From: Ipomoea triloba | Lineage: Eukaryota; Streptophyta; Magnoliopsida; Solanales; Convolvulaceae | DNA: 64,000 nt | NCBI RefSeq assembly: GCF_003576645.1 | Contig: NC_044916.1 | Coordinates: forward strand, 2,998,702-3,062,701 | Direction of reading: 5' to 3' | Shown here: positions 1 to 15,287 of the stretch, piece by piece | Layout of the letters: each line of letters starts with the position of its first letter | How positions within the stretch are numbered: position 1 is the stretch's first letter | Notes under the pieces: generated by a model | Told to the model about the DNA's origin: nothing | The model's input: only the letters and a program-made list of their open reading frames with translations | Databases searched by the model: none | Made by a program: the position numbers and the translations under genes

Positions 1-194
1 CACAAGTTTTTGCCTTTTAAATTTTAGCATTTTAAAGTTATAAAAAGTTTATTAACTAAATACTTATATTAATTGTTTAACTAAGCCAAATAATTAATAG
101 TGGTCAAATAAGTCAAATTTTTAACTATTTTCTCAAACAGTCAACTTTATTCTTTATAAGATAGTGAGATACCCTCTCATTAAAAAAAACAAAA

Positions 195-1028
195 ATGATA
201 AGAAATATGCATCTTCAATTCAGATCTTTTCTGCTGGGTTACATCCTAATCCTATGCATCTGCCTCCAGATCAGTCCCTTCATCGGAGCTACCTTCAAAC
301 CTCTCGGAAACTTTTGTCAAAACACCCCTACTTATACCCCTAACACCACTTATGAAGCCAACCTTAAGTCCCTCCTCCCCACTCTTTCCTCCCATGCCAA
401 CCGCCAAAACGGCTTCTTCACCGCCGGCGATCATCAAGACACCGTGTACGGCCTGTTCATGTGCCGGGGCGACGTCTCCGCCGCCGACTGCGGCGCGTGT
501 GTGAGCGACGCTAGCGCAACCGTATTGCAGAGATGTCCCAACCAAAAGACTGCCACTATCTGGTACGATTTTTGTACCCTCAGTTACTCCGACGGACCTG
601 TATATGGGATACCCAATCCGTCTTTCGTCCCGTTCTATTTGTATAATGGTAATAAGGATTCTCGACCGGATAGTTTCATGATGTCCGTTAACAAGACGTT
701 GACTCAGTTGGCCGCTAGAGTGGTCAACGATCAATCTGCCGGCCGGAACTTTGCGACTGAAGAAGGTAACTTCACTGAATCGGAGAGGATCTACAGTCTG
801 GCGCAGTGCCGGCCGGATATTGGGAACCGGGATTGTGAGACATGCCTGCGCAAAGCTATCGAAGAACTGCAAAGTTGTTGTTATTCAAGATTGAGTGCCA
901 CAGCTCTCTCCCTAGACTGTTATATGAAGTATGCGACGGAGCCTTTCTACACTAGCACAGCCGCGCCGGCTCCGCCTCCTATCCCCTGTTATAATAATAA
1001 TTACTATTACTATTATTATTATCATTAA
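195..1028 (+). pseudogene. CRK ectodomain-only copy (signal peptide + two DUF26, no kinase)
   Basis: This is a 277-aa open frame equivalent to exon 1 of a CRK. It has a hydrophobic signal peptide (about residues 10-31) and two DUF26/Gnk2 domains. The C-X8-C-X2-C motifs are visible as [13 protein letters not shown] and CRPDIGNRDCETC, and a proline-rich stalk follows. It is nearly identical to exon 1 of the CRK at 5503, including the leader just before the ATG. Similarity stops inside the proline stalk, where a TAT-rich microsatellite gives a poly-Tyr tail and a stop. No transmembrane exon or kinase exon is found before the next gene. It could be a truncated pseudogene, or it could encode a secreted DUF26 protein (CRRSP-like, apoplastic). 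The reading frame is open and all DUF26 cysteines are present, so loss of function is not proven. Confidence 0.75.
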
Positions 1029-1800
1029 TTAAACCAAAGCAAAATGAAATGCCCCAGAATGGAGTCAGTTTTCACAAGTGGCGAAGTTACTGATATTAGT
1101 GCATGAATAATTATGTTTGTTAGTGGTGCACTGAAGTATGGATAAATGGATAATGGTATAATGGGCTAAGCATTAAGTGAGTTGTATTATTATAGTTATG
1201 GATATGGAATAATGCCTGGCAGCAAGTCATCAACATTAGCATGGTTTATTACTTTGCTTTAGTATAAATAGGGAGTCTATCACTTGTTATTTGTACGTGT
1301 ATCCTGAAAACCGAAGCAAACAATTTCTATTCCTAATCACATTTTCTCTCTTGGTTTTACCGCTATGAGACAACCATTTTCCCTGGCCAACAGTAGTATC
1401 GTATAACTTTGAAAATAATATTCTAATTCTTGAAGAAACTAATTACACTTGTATTCTTACTTCAAAGAGAAAAACGAGCTTTGATCTTCTACAATGTGAC
1501 CCTGGGTATTTATACAAGAATAATAAACTTATTCAACAGAAATAAGTAAAATACTTAACAAATATGACTTAGGAAAGTAATTTAAGGCTTGCATGACTTC
1601 TATGGGAATTTAACAAATCCCATTTAAGGTAACAAACCCAAATTTCGCCTCAAATTCTTAATTCCGCACATAGTAACCGACTTTCGGTACGCAGCCGGTC
1701 GGGCACCGCCTCCCGATTGCTTGGAAATTACATTTATAGAAAATAAACATATTCCTTTGTTTGACAAGTCATTTTATTACTAGAAATACTATTTTGATTT
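1029..1800. other. Intergenic, LTR-like debris
   Basis: No gene is seen. A promoter-like stretch with TATAAATAGGGAG at about 1264-1276, and nearby sequence resembling the transcribed part of a retrotransposon LTR, suggest degraded retroelement DNA. I could not define LTR ends or a target-site duplication. Confidence 0.3.
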
Positions 1801-1817
1801 TTTTTTAAACAAAGAAC

Positions 1818-1972
1818 TTAATGCATTAAATCATACAAAAGACAATCAACAAGAAAATGAGGAGGGCTATCAAACCACTCCCCGCAACCTAACACAGAAA
1901 CGACTTCCTCCCGAGCAACAATGTTGGCAGCACGATTCACAGATCGCTTAGCATGTGTAATGTTATTAACCG
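1818..1972 (-). pseudogene. LINE-type RNase H domain, C-terminal fragment
   Basis: Read on the minus strand, an open stretch of about 50 codons ends in TAA at 1818-1820. It includes HAKRSVNRAANIVARE and then GCGEWFDSPPHFL. This matches the C-terminal part of the plant RNase H-like (RVT_3) domain found at the end of non-LTR retroelement polyproteins, where a conserved Asn-x-x-Ala-x-x-hydrophobic-Ala helix is followed by W..PP.FL. Only this piece remains; upstream sequence is not readable as coding. It is a dead fragment. Confidence 0.6.
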
Positions 1973-3244
1973 AAGTTTCGAACTGAATTAACCGTCAACC
2001 GAAATTTTAAAAAACATTTAACCTTTAACTGAAGTGCATGTGTAATGTTATTCGAACCGAATTAATTGTTCACATCTATATTGTTTTAATGGACATGCAT
2101 GTTTGATATGGATTAATTCCTTCATGTATTCTAGTGTATAGAAATATATGTGAAGTATAAAGTAGACAAGAGAATTTAGCTCAAAAAGGCTTTATTATTC
2201 ATTCTGCTATTCCATATTGGAGTGAGAGAGAGTAGAGAGTATTCTCTTTAGGGAGATTTCTGGAACCAAAAGTCCGAGTCCCCCAACTTGAAGGGCTAGG
2301 GCCCTTTATAACGGCAACCAGACCCGTACTCGATACCGTATAAATGTCTAAAATACATATAGCGATCATCCTAAGGTATATTCCCTATCAATGTGTAATT
2401 TTTTTCTCGCTTGCCAACAATATTGTCACTTACGCTGCAGATTTATAACACTGAAATAGGTAGAGAAAACCAATAAGAGTGACAAAATAAATTATTTGCT
2501 AGCGTATATAAGCTAACAACAATGCCAAAATTTAAAGCATAACATAATAAACCATATGTTAATAATTTAGTCCATAACATAATAAACCATATGTTAATAA
2601 TTTAGTCCACTTAAACATAGAAAAACAGAATCACTATCCAATGGTGCGGAAATAGGAAATTTTATTGTCCGGAACACAAATATATATTGTTTGTCGTTAA
2701 TCGAAAACCAATTGGCCAAGGTTCTCTTGTATTTGGTTTGATCTTAGACTTTTTTCAAACCCTTTGAAAACAATGAACGGTCCACGTTTACTCTCTTTAA
2801 AGAATGTTGTTGGGAGTGCTTTCATCAACCAAAATGACTTCTGGGCTTGACGAAGATGTGGCTTCCAGTGGTGCTATGCCCTGGATGAAACTAACTATTA
2901 AGAAAAGCAAGGTGGAAAAATATTATTGCAAGAGCAAGAAACATGTTTAATGAGAACTAACTTGTCCAACATTGTCCTGTGTGAAGCGTTGATATTCCCT
3001 CGTATTTTATAATATTATTTCCTAATTTTTAATTAGATATAATAAAAGATATATTAATAAAAATTATAAGGGATATTTCGATTTGGTTTCTTTAATTTTG
3101 TACTGACTACAAGTATATTGTTGATCACAATTATGTCGACGTCTCATGTAATTCTAATGTACAATTGTTGTACAAATAGGATTTGTATTACCATATTTTA
3201 CAATATTACGTTGCAGAAAAGTATATGTATTGTATTATTACGAT
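1973..3244. repeat. Intergenic AT-rich region with a 39-bp tandem duplication
   Basis: No gene is supported. About 2534-2610 holds two adjacent copies of a 39-bp unit containing AATAAACCATATGTTAATAA. The stretch around 2160-2350 (GGGCTAGGGCCCTTTATAA) looks like LTR debris. Nothing else stands out. Confidence 0.4.
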
Positions 3245-3730
3245 TAATAATTTTAATCTAGAATTGTATTACAAATAAAAAAGTATTAAAGAATTTAATC
3301 TATAATTATATTACGAATAGGAAAGTATGAATGAATTTAATCTAGAATTGTATTATGAATAGGAAAGTATGAAAGAGTATATTGTATTAGGAATTGTATT
3401 ATCATATTTTAATGTACAATTGTAGTACGGATAGAAATTGTATTACAATATTTTACAATATTGCGTATATGGCTATTTTGAGCGGGAATTTAAAATGGAA
3501 GATTTTGTTTTTATTAGAATATATATATATACCATATTTTAATGTATGGAAGATTTTGTTTTTATTAGAATATATATATATATACCATATTTTAATGTAT
3601 GGAAGATTTTGTTTTTATTAGAATATATATATAATACCATATTTTAATAGTAGGAAGATTTTGTTTTAATAGTAGGAAGATTTTGTTTTTATTAATAGTA
3701 TAGATTTTAATAGGAAGATTTTGTAATACT
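3245..3730. repeat. Two minisatellite arrays
   Basis: About 3245-3375 contains three degenerate copies of a roughly 45-50-bp unit (TTTAATCTAGAATTGTATTA...AGGAAAGTATGAA). About 3496-3727 contains three near-perfect copies of a unit of about 52 bp (GGAAGATTTTGTTTTTATTA, then an (AT)n run, then CCATATTTTAATGTAT), followed by shorter decayed copies. They are non-coding; the open frames across them are low-complexity. Confidence 0.7.
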
Positions 3731-3751
3731 TGTCTTGGCTCTCGGTAGAGA

Positions 3752-3776
3752 GCTCTTCAACCAGCATTTTTGTGGA
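3752..3776 (+). pseudogene. Short CRK exon-7 remnant
   Basis: CTCTTCAACCAGCATTTTTG resembles the part of CRK exon 7 that encodes (P)REPAFF (for example in the gene at 11301). It shares the variant bases TTCAACC and TTTTTGTG with the two exon-7 remnants that precede the other tRNA-His genes (about 48540 and 50168). Alone it is only a 20-odd-base match. The same arrangement at three loci makes it credible. Confidence 0.45.
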
Positions 3777-3809
3777 ATTAGTTGGATTTGAGAAAGACAA
3801 AAGAACTGT

Positions 3810-3881
3810 TGTGGCTGCTGGGATTCGAGCCCAGGTCTTCACGGCCACAACGTGAAATTCTCACCACTAAACTACAGCCAC
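3810..3881 (-). tRNA. tRNA-His (GTG), copy 1
   Basis: A 72-nt cloverleaf on the minus strand. The acceptor stem GTGGCTG pairs with CAGCCAC, and the discriminator is A. Box A is TAGTTTAGTGG. The anticodon loop is TTGTGGC (anticodon GTG) on a TCACG/CGTGA stem, and the T arm/box B is GGGCTCGAATCCC. A TTTT run lies about 8 nt past the 3' end (3799-3802 on the minus strand) as Pol III terminator. As usual for tRNA-His, no G-1 is encoded at the 5' end in this mature frame. It is one of three copies in the window and is identical through the anticodon arm to the copy at 50327. Confidence 0.93.
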
Positions 3882-4496
3882 AAGTTTGAAACAATAAATG
3901 ATGAAATCTTAATTATCCATATATGCGTTTCAATGCATGTTTAATTATAGTTTTATTATTGTTTCAAGTTCTCAACCACGAAACGACTTATTAGCCTTCT
4001 AGATTTAAACTAGTCAATTTGGTCTAAGCTAGTCAATTATAAGAGATTCATCCAAGATCATGAACAAAATCGAAGAATCCAGCAATGGAGTACAAGGATG
4101 AAGTTTATGCAAATTGAAAGATGAAAATTTTGATGTATTAAATTTCAATTTATATGTTGATGCAAAATGAGGATCCCGTTGAGGCTAGGTGAAATAATTG
4201 CCATCTCTATAAAGTATGCATCAATTTTTGAATGAGGAAGACACCCATGGTGTTCAAAGATGAATTGTAGAATGTATATAATTTTTTAGGCTTATTTTCA
4301 AAGTCCTATATTGATGAAGAAATTGAACGGAAAATAATAGTTATGAAGATATTTAATTTGCACTTGAAATCTTTAGATTTACTTTAGAACCAATTTAACT
4401 TTTATTCATAAACTTTATGTCATTGTTACATTTAGACATTTAGTTCTACATTTTTAATTTTGTTTAGTTACATTCTTGACTTTTATTTTTTTTGTC
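3882..4496. other. Intergenic, no feature
   Basis: AT-rich. The first ~80 bases (GATGAAATCTTAATTATCC) resemble the flanks of the tRNA-His genes at 48669 and 50327, so they belong to the same duplicated unit. I see nothing else. Confidence 0.4.
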
Positions 4497-4940
4497 ATTG
4501 ATGAAAGATTGATTTTAGTGGTCATGATAGTGTGTGTGTGAGAGAGGGTATCCTCTAATTACCGGATATCGTCTTAAGGAGTAGACCAAAATGATATTAA
4601 ATAGTAGGTTGGTTAAGCACAAAATATGTCAAGTGTTTGAAATCAAGTTATAACAAGTTGAAGAATTTCATAAGGACACTTAAGTCACAAGTAATAAACA
4701 AGACAAGTCAGCTAGTTATAACAACTTGGTTGAAAAAAAAAATCTCATTAATGAGATTACTGGGAAGTGACCTGGTGGGTGGAGTAAGGTGACACTGAGT
4801 AGTAGAGTAAATCTAGTTATTTGAGTATTTTGAGCTCGATCACTAAAGAACAAGTCATTAAGTTCAATTAAAAGCCTAAGCTTAGGTGACGCGAAGATTC
4901 GAATCCAGGATTAGCTCTGATACCAAATTGAAGCATGTGT
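4497..4940 (-). mobile_element. LTR-retrotransposon remnant with a primer-binding-site-like motif
   Basis: On the minus strand, positions 4925-4914 read TGGTATCAGAGC, the usual initiator-tRNA-Met primer-binding site of plant LTR retrotransposons. It lies just after a CA dinucleotide that could end a 5' LTR. The stretch 4497-4720 (GTGTGTGTGAGAGAGGGTAT...ACCGGATATCGTCTTAAGGAG) is similar to 19203-19400, so both are pieces of one dispersed repeat. No coding part is recognisable. Element borders are not resolved. Confidence 0.45.
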
Positions 4941-5049
4941 TCTATCTCAACAAATTTTCTATTATTTTCTCCCATAAAATTGATCATTAGAAGCCATTGG
5001 AAAAATACCAAATTTGTAATTATCAGAATTTGAACAAAATTCTAAATAG

Positions 5050-5150
5050 ATAGAAGTCGTGCAAAACCAATTTAAAGTCATTAAATAACCTATTTTTTAA
5101 AGAAATGGTGAATAAGATAGAGCCAAGTCAATCACCAAGTCCGGCCTCTT
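5050..5150 (+). repeat. CRK upstream block A (copy 1)
   Basis: This conserved intergenic module (GATAGAAGTCGTGCAAAACC, then AAAGTCATTAAA, then GAATAAG.TAGAGCCAA) recurs at about 9836, 15812, 21420, 41990 and 47150, always upstream of a CRK or CRK relic. It may be only duplicated DNA, or a retained promoter part. Confidence 0.6.
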
Positions 5151-5442
5151 CGTATGAAAACCGCATGAAAGTGAAAGTGTGAAACAATATCTTTTTTCTC
5201 ATCAAGTTTTTTTCTTCCACAAATATTGAATTTCCAACCTTTAACTCCCCCACCCTGAACCCAACAAAAATATCTGAAGGGATATAAATCATACTAACTT
5301 AGCTGGACACAAAGGCTAACCTTTTACTTATTGCATACAAGAAGAGGTAACTCTACACTGCTACCACTAATAAGACTCATCCTAATCTTTCTTCCTAAAT
5401 TTCACCGTAGCCAACTGAGCTGTACATCTGTAAACGTAATTC

Positions 5443-5450
5443 TTTATATG
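5443..5450 (+). promoter_or_regulatory. TATA box of the CRK at 5503
   Basis: TTTATATG lies about 55-60 bases before the ATG and is followed by a TGTTCTCC motif. The same spacing and trailing motif are seen before the CRKs at 16414, 26357 and 42484. Confidence 0.5.
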
Positions 5451-5502
5451 CCTATGTTCTCCTAAACAAGATAGTGAGATGCCCTCTCATTAAGAAACAT
5501 AA

Positions 5503-6944
5503 ATGATAAGGAATATGCATCTTCAATTCAGATGTTTTCTTCTGGGTTACATCCTAATCCTATGCATCTGCTTCCAGATCAGTCCGTTCATCGGAGCTAC
5601 CTTCAAACCTCTCGGAAACTTTTGTCAAAACACCCCTACTTATACCCCTAACACCACTTATGAAGCCAACCTTAAATCTCTCCTCCCCACTCTTTCCTCC
5701 CATGCCAACCGCCAAAACGGCTTCTACAACTTCACCGCCGGCGATCAAGACACCGTGTACGGCCTGTTCTTGTGCCGGGGTGACGTCTCCGCACGCGACT
5801 GCGGCGCGTGTGTAAGCGACGCTAGTGCAACCGTATTGCAGATTTGTCCCAACCAAACCACTGCAACTATTTGGTACGATTTTTGTACCCTGAGATACTC
5901 TGACGAACCTGTATATGGGATACCCAACCCGTCTTTCGTCCCGTTCTATTTGTATAATGGTAATAAGGATTCTCGACCGGATAGTTTCATGGGGTCCGTG
6001 AACAAGACGTTGACTCAGGTGGCCTCTGGAGTGGTCAACGGTCAATCTGCCGGCCGGAAGTTTGCGACTCAAGAAGGCAACTTTACTGAATCGGAGAGGA
6101 TTTACAGTCTGGCGCAGTGCCGGCCGGATATTGGGAGCCGGGATTGTGAGACATGCCTGCGCAAAGCTATCCAAGTAATGCAAAGTTGTTGTTATTCAAG
6201 ATTGAGTGCCACAGCTCTCTCCCTAGACTGTAATATGAAGTATGCGACGGAGCCTTTCTACAATATTAGCACAGCCGCGCCGCCACGGGCTCCGCCACCT
6301 ATCCTCCCTCCTCCTCCTCCTCCTCCGCCCACTTCTTCAACAAGTGCAGGTAATAGAGGTTGGAAACACAGTCTTTTACTAGAAGATGTGTACCAAATAA
6401 ACTTCACTTTATGACTATGGACCAGGTCTACTTTGCAAGGTGGACTTAGTCATGTTCACAATTTTAGAGCTCTATATTTATAATTTTAGATCTCAATATA
6501 CAAAATTACATTACTAAATATTTACAATTTTTAAACTTTATATTCACAATTTTGTTATATAAATTCAAAAATTGTGTTATAATGTTGAATATAGAGTAAT
6601 AAAATTGTGGATATATAGTTCTAGAATTTTGAACATAAAACTCTAAAATTGTGAACATGGACCAAGGCCTGTAGCCTAACAATCGGTCAATTTTAGTTCA
6701 AAATTGATGGACTGAGTCGAAAAGTTCAAAAACTTTTAGAATTAGATCTATGAAATTTTAGTCATAAAAAATTAACCTAATGACCCCAACTGACTAGTCC
6801 AAAATTTAGTGATTTAGCTTAATAATCCAAGCTACTTTAAAGTTATTCTTTGTTTCACAATTTATGTGAAACAAAATATATATGAAATTTATATGTCAGT
6901 TCATTTTAGTAATTTTTATTAAATTTGTAAATAAAATGTAAATT

Positions 6945-6981
<37 letters not shown>

Positions 6982-9184
6982 CTTATTATAATTATGTAAA
7001 TATAATAATTATTTTTTGTTGAAATTTAGAAATAGATATTTATATTGATTGAATGGTGTATAAATTTATATGTACTAGTGTAAATGCCCTAGTTTATTAG
7101 AATTGAAAAATTAGAATGTTTTTTGAAAATTTTAAAAGTTTTATTTGAGTTCACCTGATAAATTTGATAATTAGAAGTTTTAGGGTTAGGACCTAGAATT
7201 TTAAACGCCATAAAAATAAATGACCCCTAGCTAATATACCTCACAACCCAATAGGGCTAGTTTGAAACCGAATGAATTAACCTGATTGACATCCTTACTT
7301 ATGATGATCCTAATTGGCAAAGAACCACAAGGAGAAAACCAACCTAGATTGCCACTTTGGCTAAACCAAGAAGCAAATACTGATTATTGCCATTTTTGAG
7401 TGTGATGCGTTTCTGTTGATGCAGGAAACAAAGGAAATTCTTCATCAAAACTGATTATTGCCATTGTAGTTCCGGTCATCGGGGTTACACTCTTCATTGC
7501 AATCTTTTGTTTTGTGAGGATCAAAAAAGAGAAGAAATCAAAAACTACAGCACAGACAAAAGGTTGAGTACCAGAGTGATTGGGATTAGAGTTTCTGTAT
7601 CCTTAATTGTATTATATATAATGCATGTTTGCAATTCAAATTTTAGCAGAAGATGTGTCTGGAATTTCAACTGAGGAGTTCTCCCAATACGATTTTGCTA
7701 CTATTCAAGCTATTACAAATGACTTTTCCAATGAAAATAAAATTGGCCAAGGCGGATATGGTTCTGTATACAAGGTGAAATTTTTGTAAGATCAATATGC
7801 TCATTTTAGTAGTCCATTTTGATTCTTTATTGGAAATAAATGCTCAGGGAAAGCTTCCCAACGGACTAGAGGTAGCTATAAAAAGGCTTTCAAGAAACTC
7901 AAGACAAGGAGCTCAAGAATTCAAAAATGAAGTTGGTGTAGTTGCCAAGCTTCAACATAAAAATTTAGTAAGGCTATTGGGATTTTGCTCCGAAAGAGAA
8001 GAAAAGATACTAATTTATGAATTTGTTCCCAATAGAAGTCTTGACTATTTTTTATTTGGTAAGTTTCAAATCTAAGAAGTTTCATTGTTCAGTTCGTCTT
8101 TTATCCTAAATTTTGAAGAAAAGATCAGATGTCTTCCATCTACTGTTTTCTGCACCATTTCTTTTGTTTTTAGGTTTTATGATTATCATGTTCTAAAATT
8201 AAGACTTCAACATAATTTGCCTAACTTGTGACATACATTTTGTGGCTTATGCAGATAATGAAAAGAAGCATCCTTTGAATTGGTCAAGGCGTTACAAGAT
8301 TATAGAAGGGATAACACGAGGGCTACTATACCTTCATGAAGATTCTCGTCTTAGAATCATACATCGTGATCTTAAGGCAAGTAACATATTACTAGATAAA
8401 GAAATGAACCCAAAAATAGCCGACTTTGGCATGGCCAAAATTTTTGGAGTTGATCAAACTCAAGGAAATACAAGCAGAATTGTTGGAACATAGTAAGTTT
8501 TTATTAAATCCTTTGTTATAAAAATGCCAATCATTGCAACTATAATTTGATATATATACTCCATTCGTTCCCATGCATATTACTAATATCTCTAGATTTA
8601 TTTAATGGTTGGCAGTGGCTACATGTCTCCTGAATATGTAATACATGGCCAATTCTCTGTGAAGTCTGATGTTTATAGTTTTGGCGTTCTTCTTTTGGAA
8701 ATCATAGCCGGGGAAAGAAATTCCAACTTCGCCGAATCAACTGGACCACAGGATCTTCTTAGCTATGTGAGTAGAAAATCCATGATAGAATCTACCAACT
8801 AGTGCCAAATCACTAATAACATTACTGTTAACCCTTTTAACTTGGTGCCGGTAAAAATTGTAGGCTTGGAAACATTGGAGGGACAACACACCTTTAGAAA
8901 TACTGGATCCAGTTCTTGGAGAATCCTACTCAAGAAATGAAGTCATCCAATGTATCCATATAGGCTTATTATGCGTTCAAGAAGATATCGAGGAAAGGCC
9001 TACAATGGCAAATGTTGTCCTCATGCTCAATAGTCATTCTATTACTAGGTCATCACCTGGTGAACCAGGATTTTTCTTTAGGGGAAGATCAGAGCCGAAC
9101 GGGACAGAATCAGATCAGTCTAGGAGCAAGTCATTGCCATTTTCTGTGAATGAAGTGTCCATTTCTGAGCTAGATCCAAGATGA
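5503..9184 (+). CDS. Cysteine-rich receptor-like protein kinase, clade A (677 aa)
   Basis: Seven exons: 5503-6349, 7425-7562, 7647-7774, 7848-8058, 8255-8492, 8616-8766, 8864-9184. All have GT-AG borders and matching phases. The protein has a signal peptide, two DUF26 domains ([13 protein letters not shown] and [13 protein letters not shown]), a Pro-rich linker, and a transmembrane helix at about residues 292-313. The kinase has P-loop [11 protein letters not shown] (361-371), VAIK Lys383, HRDLK (478-482), DFG (498-500) and SPEY, so it is an RD-type Ser/Thr kinase with all catalytic residues. It ends in SISELDPR. It should be a plasma-membrane receptor with an apoplastic DUF26 ectodomain; in this family the roles are in immune, redox and stress signalling, and the ligand is unknown. 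Exon 3 has a tandem TAGCAG acceptor (7646 or 7649), which could add or drop one Ala. Intron 1 is long and holds a MITE. The second in-frame Met (codon 5) is an alternative start. Confidence 0.95.
6411..6675. mobile_element. MITE-like foldback in CRK intron 1
   Basis: Inverted copies of CATGTTCACAATTTTAGAG lie at about 6451-6469 and 6641-6659. Outer TATGGACCAGG and CATGGACCAAGG motifs belong to the TTATACC(A/G)TG-type family seen elsewhere in the window. It is inserted just after the exon 1 donor and is non-coding. Confidence 0.5.
6948..6977. repeat. (TA)n microsatellite
   Basis: About 14-15 uninterrupted TA dinucleotides in intron 1 of the CRK at 5503. Confidence 0.9.
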
Positions 9185-9835
9185 TGGAGAGAGCTGAGAA
9201 ATCTAGTTATCGGGTACAAGGGTGAAATTTATGCAGATTGAAAAATAAAAGTTTGTTGTTTTAAATTCCAGTTCATACTTTATATTGTTTGGAAATGATG
9301 AATATTGGATGTTTAATTTAATGCTACTCTTTCTGCCTTGGACATGGAAGTTTTGTATGTCTGTAATTATTTATTGAATTTTAATGAGCCATATTATATA
9401 TTCTCTTATAGGCAGCAAAACACAGTATAAATCTTGTACTCCTAATATAAACTAAGTGACGATACACATATAAATTAGAGCTTAGGTTTAGGAACCAAGA
9501 AGTATTGAAATAAAGATTGAAAGGGCTCCAATCGCTCAAGGTGACCCGAGAGTTTTAGTGTATATTACTATATTGTATTAATAAATTGGAAACCTATCAA
9601 ATCAATACTATTTATACCTAGAATATGTCAGCTAATAAATGGTGCATGGTAGCAGCCTTGTAGCAGATGTCAAGGGAAGTTATATTGTATTTCCATGGTA
9701 CAACTGAGAACCACATGATTTGTTCTAATACACTTGACTAATTACTTATAATTAGATGATATTTAAATACGGGAATTATATTACATTTATATGCATGACT
9801 TTTTTTAAAAATAAATTGTTTTAAATAAATGAATG

Positions 9836-9985
9836 ATAGATAAAAGTAGTCATGCAAAACCAAATTAAAGTAAAAGTCAATATTGTGTAGGAAATAGTGG
9901 AATAAGGTAGAGCCAATCAGTCACCTGTCAAAGTCTCTCCGTTTGAAAGGGGCAACAACAGGCGACGAAGGGAAGCTGGTGATTT
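9836..9985 (+). repeat. CRK upstream block A (copy 2)
   Basis: GTCATGCAAAACCAAATTAA, then GAATAAGGTAGAGCCAATCA, matching the other block A copies. It lies about 1.4 kb before the CRK at 11301. Confidence 0.6.
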
Positions 9986-10179
9986 TTATTTTCACTATTT
10001 CAAGATTTCAGACTTGTCTCTCTCAATTTTCTATTTTATGTTTTTTTTTTTAACATGTTATAAAAAAAAATAAAGTAAAATAAAATAAAATAAAATAGAA
10101 TATTTTTTCTGAAAAAAGAGGAAAATAAAATAATAAAACCACGAAATGATTGAAGAATGAGGTTAGAAAAATGTCACGC

Positions 10180-10243
10180 CCTCACTGAGGTTCAAACTCA
10201 TAGACTTCTCATATGGAAGAGTCACTTCATACTACTAGACCGC
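10180..10243 (-). mobile_element. tRNA-derived SINE head
   Basis: Read on the minus strand, GGTCTAGTAGTATG (box A-like) is followed by GTGACTCTTCCATATGAGAA and GAGTTTGAACCTC (box B-like). The order and spacing match the element at 58515-58618. Only the Pol III promoter head is clear; the 3' body is not recognisable. Confidence 0.45.
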
Positions 10244-11045
10244 ATTTTTCTTAATTTATTAATATTTTTTTTTATATATGGAGTAATTAATTAATCTTAG
10301 TTTTGCCAGATTAATCTTAAACTTACAGTACCTCACCCCTAGAATCACTGCAGTCGCGCAATCAATTCACTAGTCAGACCCTAGTTTTCATACGCACAAT
10401 TAATATATTATGCATGTGTCCGTAGTTAACATATTACATACCTGTAATTAGTAAATTATGTACCTATTACAACTACTAGATACTACAATTAATATATTAT
10501 ATAAATACAATTAATAAATTATGTATATGTAGTTAACGTATTATGCACCTTTAATTTATTTATAGATGCATAATCTAATAACTGAAGGCATATAATATGT
10601 TAGTTGCAAGTATATCATCTTAACATCATTGTATAATTTGCCAAATTTATACTCTTTTGAAAAGTCTAATTATGTACTTATGTCCTTCTCAATAATAGAA
10701 GTATAGTATACGTTTTGAACCTTATTTTTTTAAATTACTAAAAAATAATAAGATATGTTATTTTACATTTTTATATTAAATGAAATTTAATAAATTAAAG
10801 TGAAAATATATAAATATATCATCGAACTATTTATAAAATAATAATTAAGCCATTGAATTCGAAAATTACTCCAAATCAATCCATGAACTCATTAAAAGGT
10901 TACGTTTAGCATTTCAAACCAATCCACGAACTAAGTTTGTGGATTAATTCGGAGCTTTTTTAAATTTAGTGGTTTATTTGCTGTTTTTCAAATAGTGGAT
11001 TGCCATTTGTTTTAATTTTTTCCGCGTAAAATAGTGAGAGGTTCC

Positions 11046-11070
11046 ACTCCAGTCGTCCTCAATGCATAGG
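11046..11070 (+). promoter_or_regulatory. CRK upstream block B (variant), CRK at 11301
   Basis: CACTCCAGTCGTCCTCAATG is a diverged copy of the block B core CCGTCGTCATCAATGC found before the CRKs at 16414, 26357 and 42484 and before the pseudogene at 47665. The TGACG complement is destroyed here. Confidence 0.4.
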
Positions 11071-11300
11071 TTTTTCCACACAACTGAACAATAATGTTAC
11101 TACGTAGCTCGTACGTTTAATTTGTGGAATAATAATTAAAAAACATATCTAGCTTCCAAGTCCTTTTTTTTGCTTGTCAACTACTTTATATGATGTCCCC
11201 AAAGTGACGATCAAGTAGTTCTAAACTTCTAATATGGGGCGTTCTGATAATCTTCTAAATAAGAAACCACTAACTCAATAAAAATAACAAAGAATTATAT

Positions 11301-14885
<3,585 letters not shown>

Positions 14886-15182
14886 GGGAGAGAACCATGG
14901 AATCTAACCATTGAGTGCAAGGATGAAATTAATTACTCGAGTGCTCCACCATTATTCACTTAGACTTATTTCTAGTGTTCGGATAGAGGTTGGATTGAGC
15001 CCATGGTTGATGAAGGGTCTTTCATCTGCATGATTGCATGCATCACAGAGATGATATGAACTCAAAACTAAATAGCAAAGAGACAAGTCAGGGACCAGGA
15101 GTTGTACACCAAAATGAATACTAAAATGTCTGTCAGATTGCGTCTAAATTGGTTACATGTATGCATGCCAGGATCAAAAGTC

Positions 15183-15225
15183 AAAATACGAAATAACCAC
15201 TTACTAAGTGGTTATTTCGTATTTT
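15183..15225. repeat. Perfect 43-bp palindrome
   Basis: Two 21-base arms are perfectly complementary around a single C at 15204. The left arm begins AAAATACGAAATAACC and the right arm ends GGTTATTTCGTATTTT. It could be the core of a foldback MITE. Confidence 0.85.
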
Positions 15226-15287
15226 CGTGGTACAAGTATATGTGGGGTCCGCAATGCTATTTATCGACCATTGTCCATTTAAAGACA

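Larger units (their letters stand above)
9185..11040. other. Intergenic between CRKs at 5503 and 11301
   Basis: No gene. It contains the CRK 3' flank (to about 9420), sequence at about 9590-9730 that is repeated near 21170-21320, upstream block A (about 9836-9985) and a SINE head (10180-10243). Short arrays of TTAATATATTATG-like units lie at about 10395-10560. The rest is AT-rich with no signal. Confidence 0.5.

Noticed and set aside
252..872. 206-aa open frame on the minus strand opposite the DUF26 ectodomain (and similar frames at 5560-6183, 11382-11627, 42580-42828)
   Set aside because: They are codon-bias shadows of the real + strand DUF26 exons. They recur in every paralogue and have no start context or domain.
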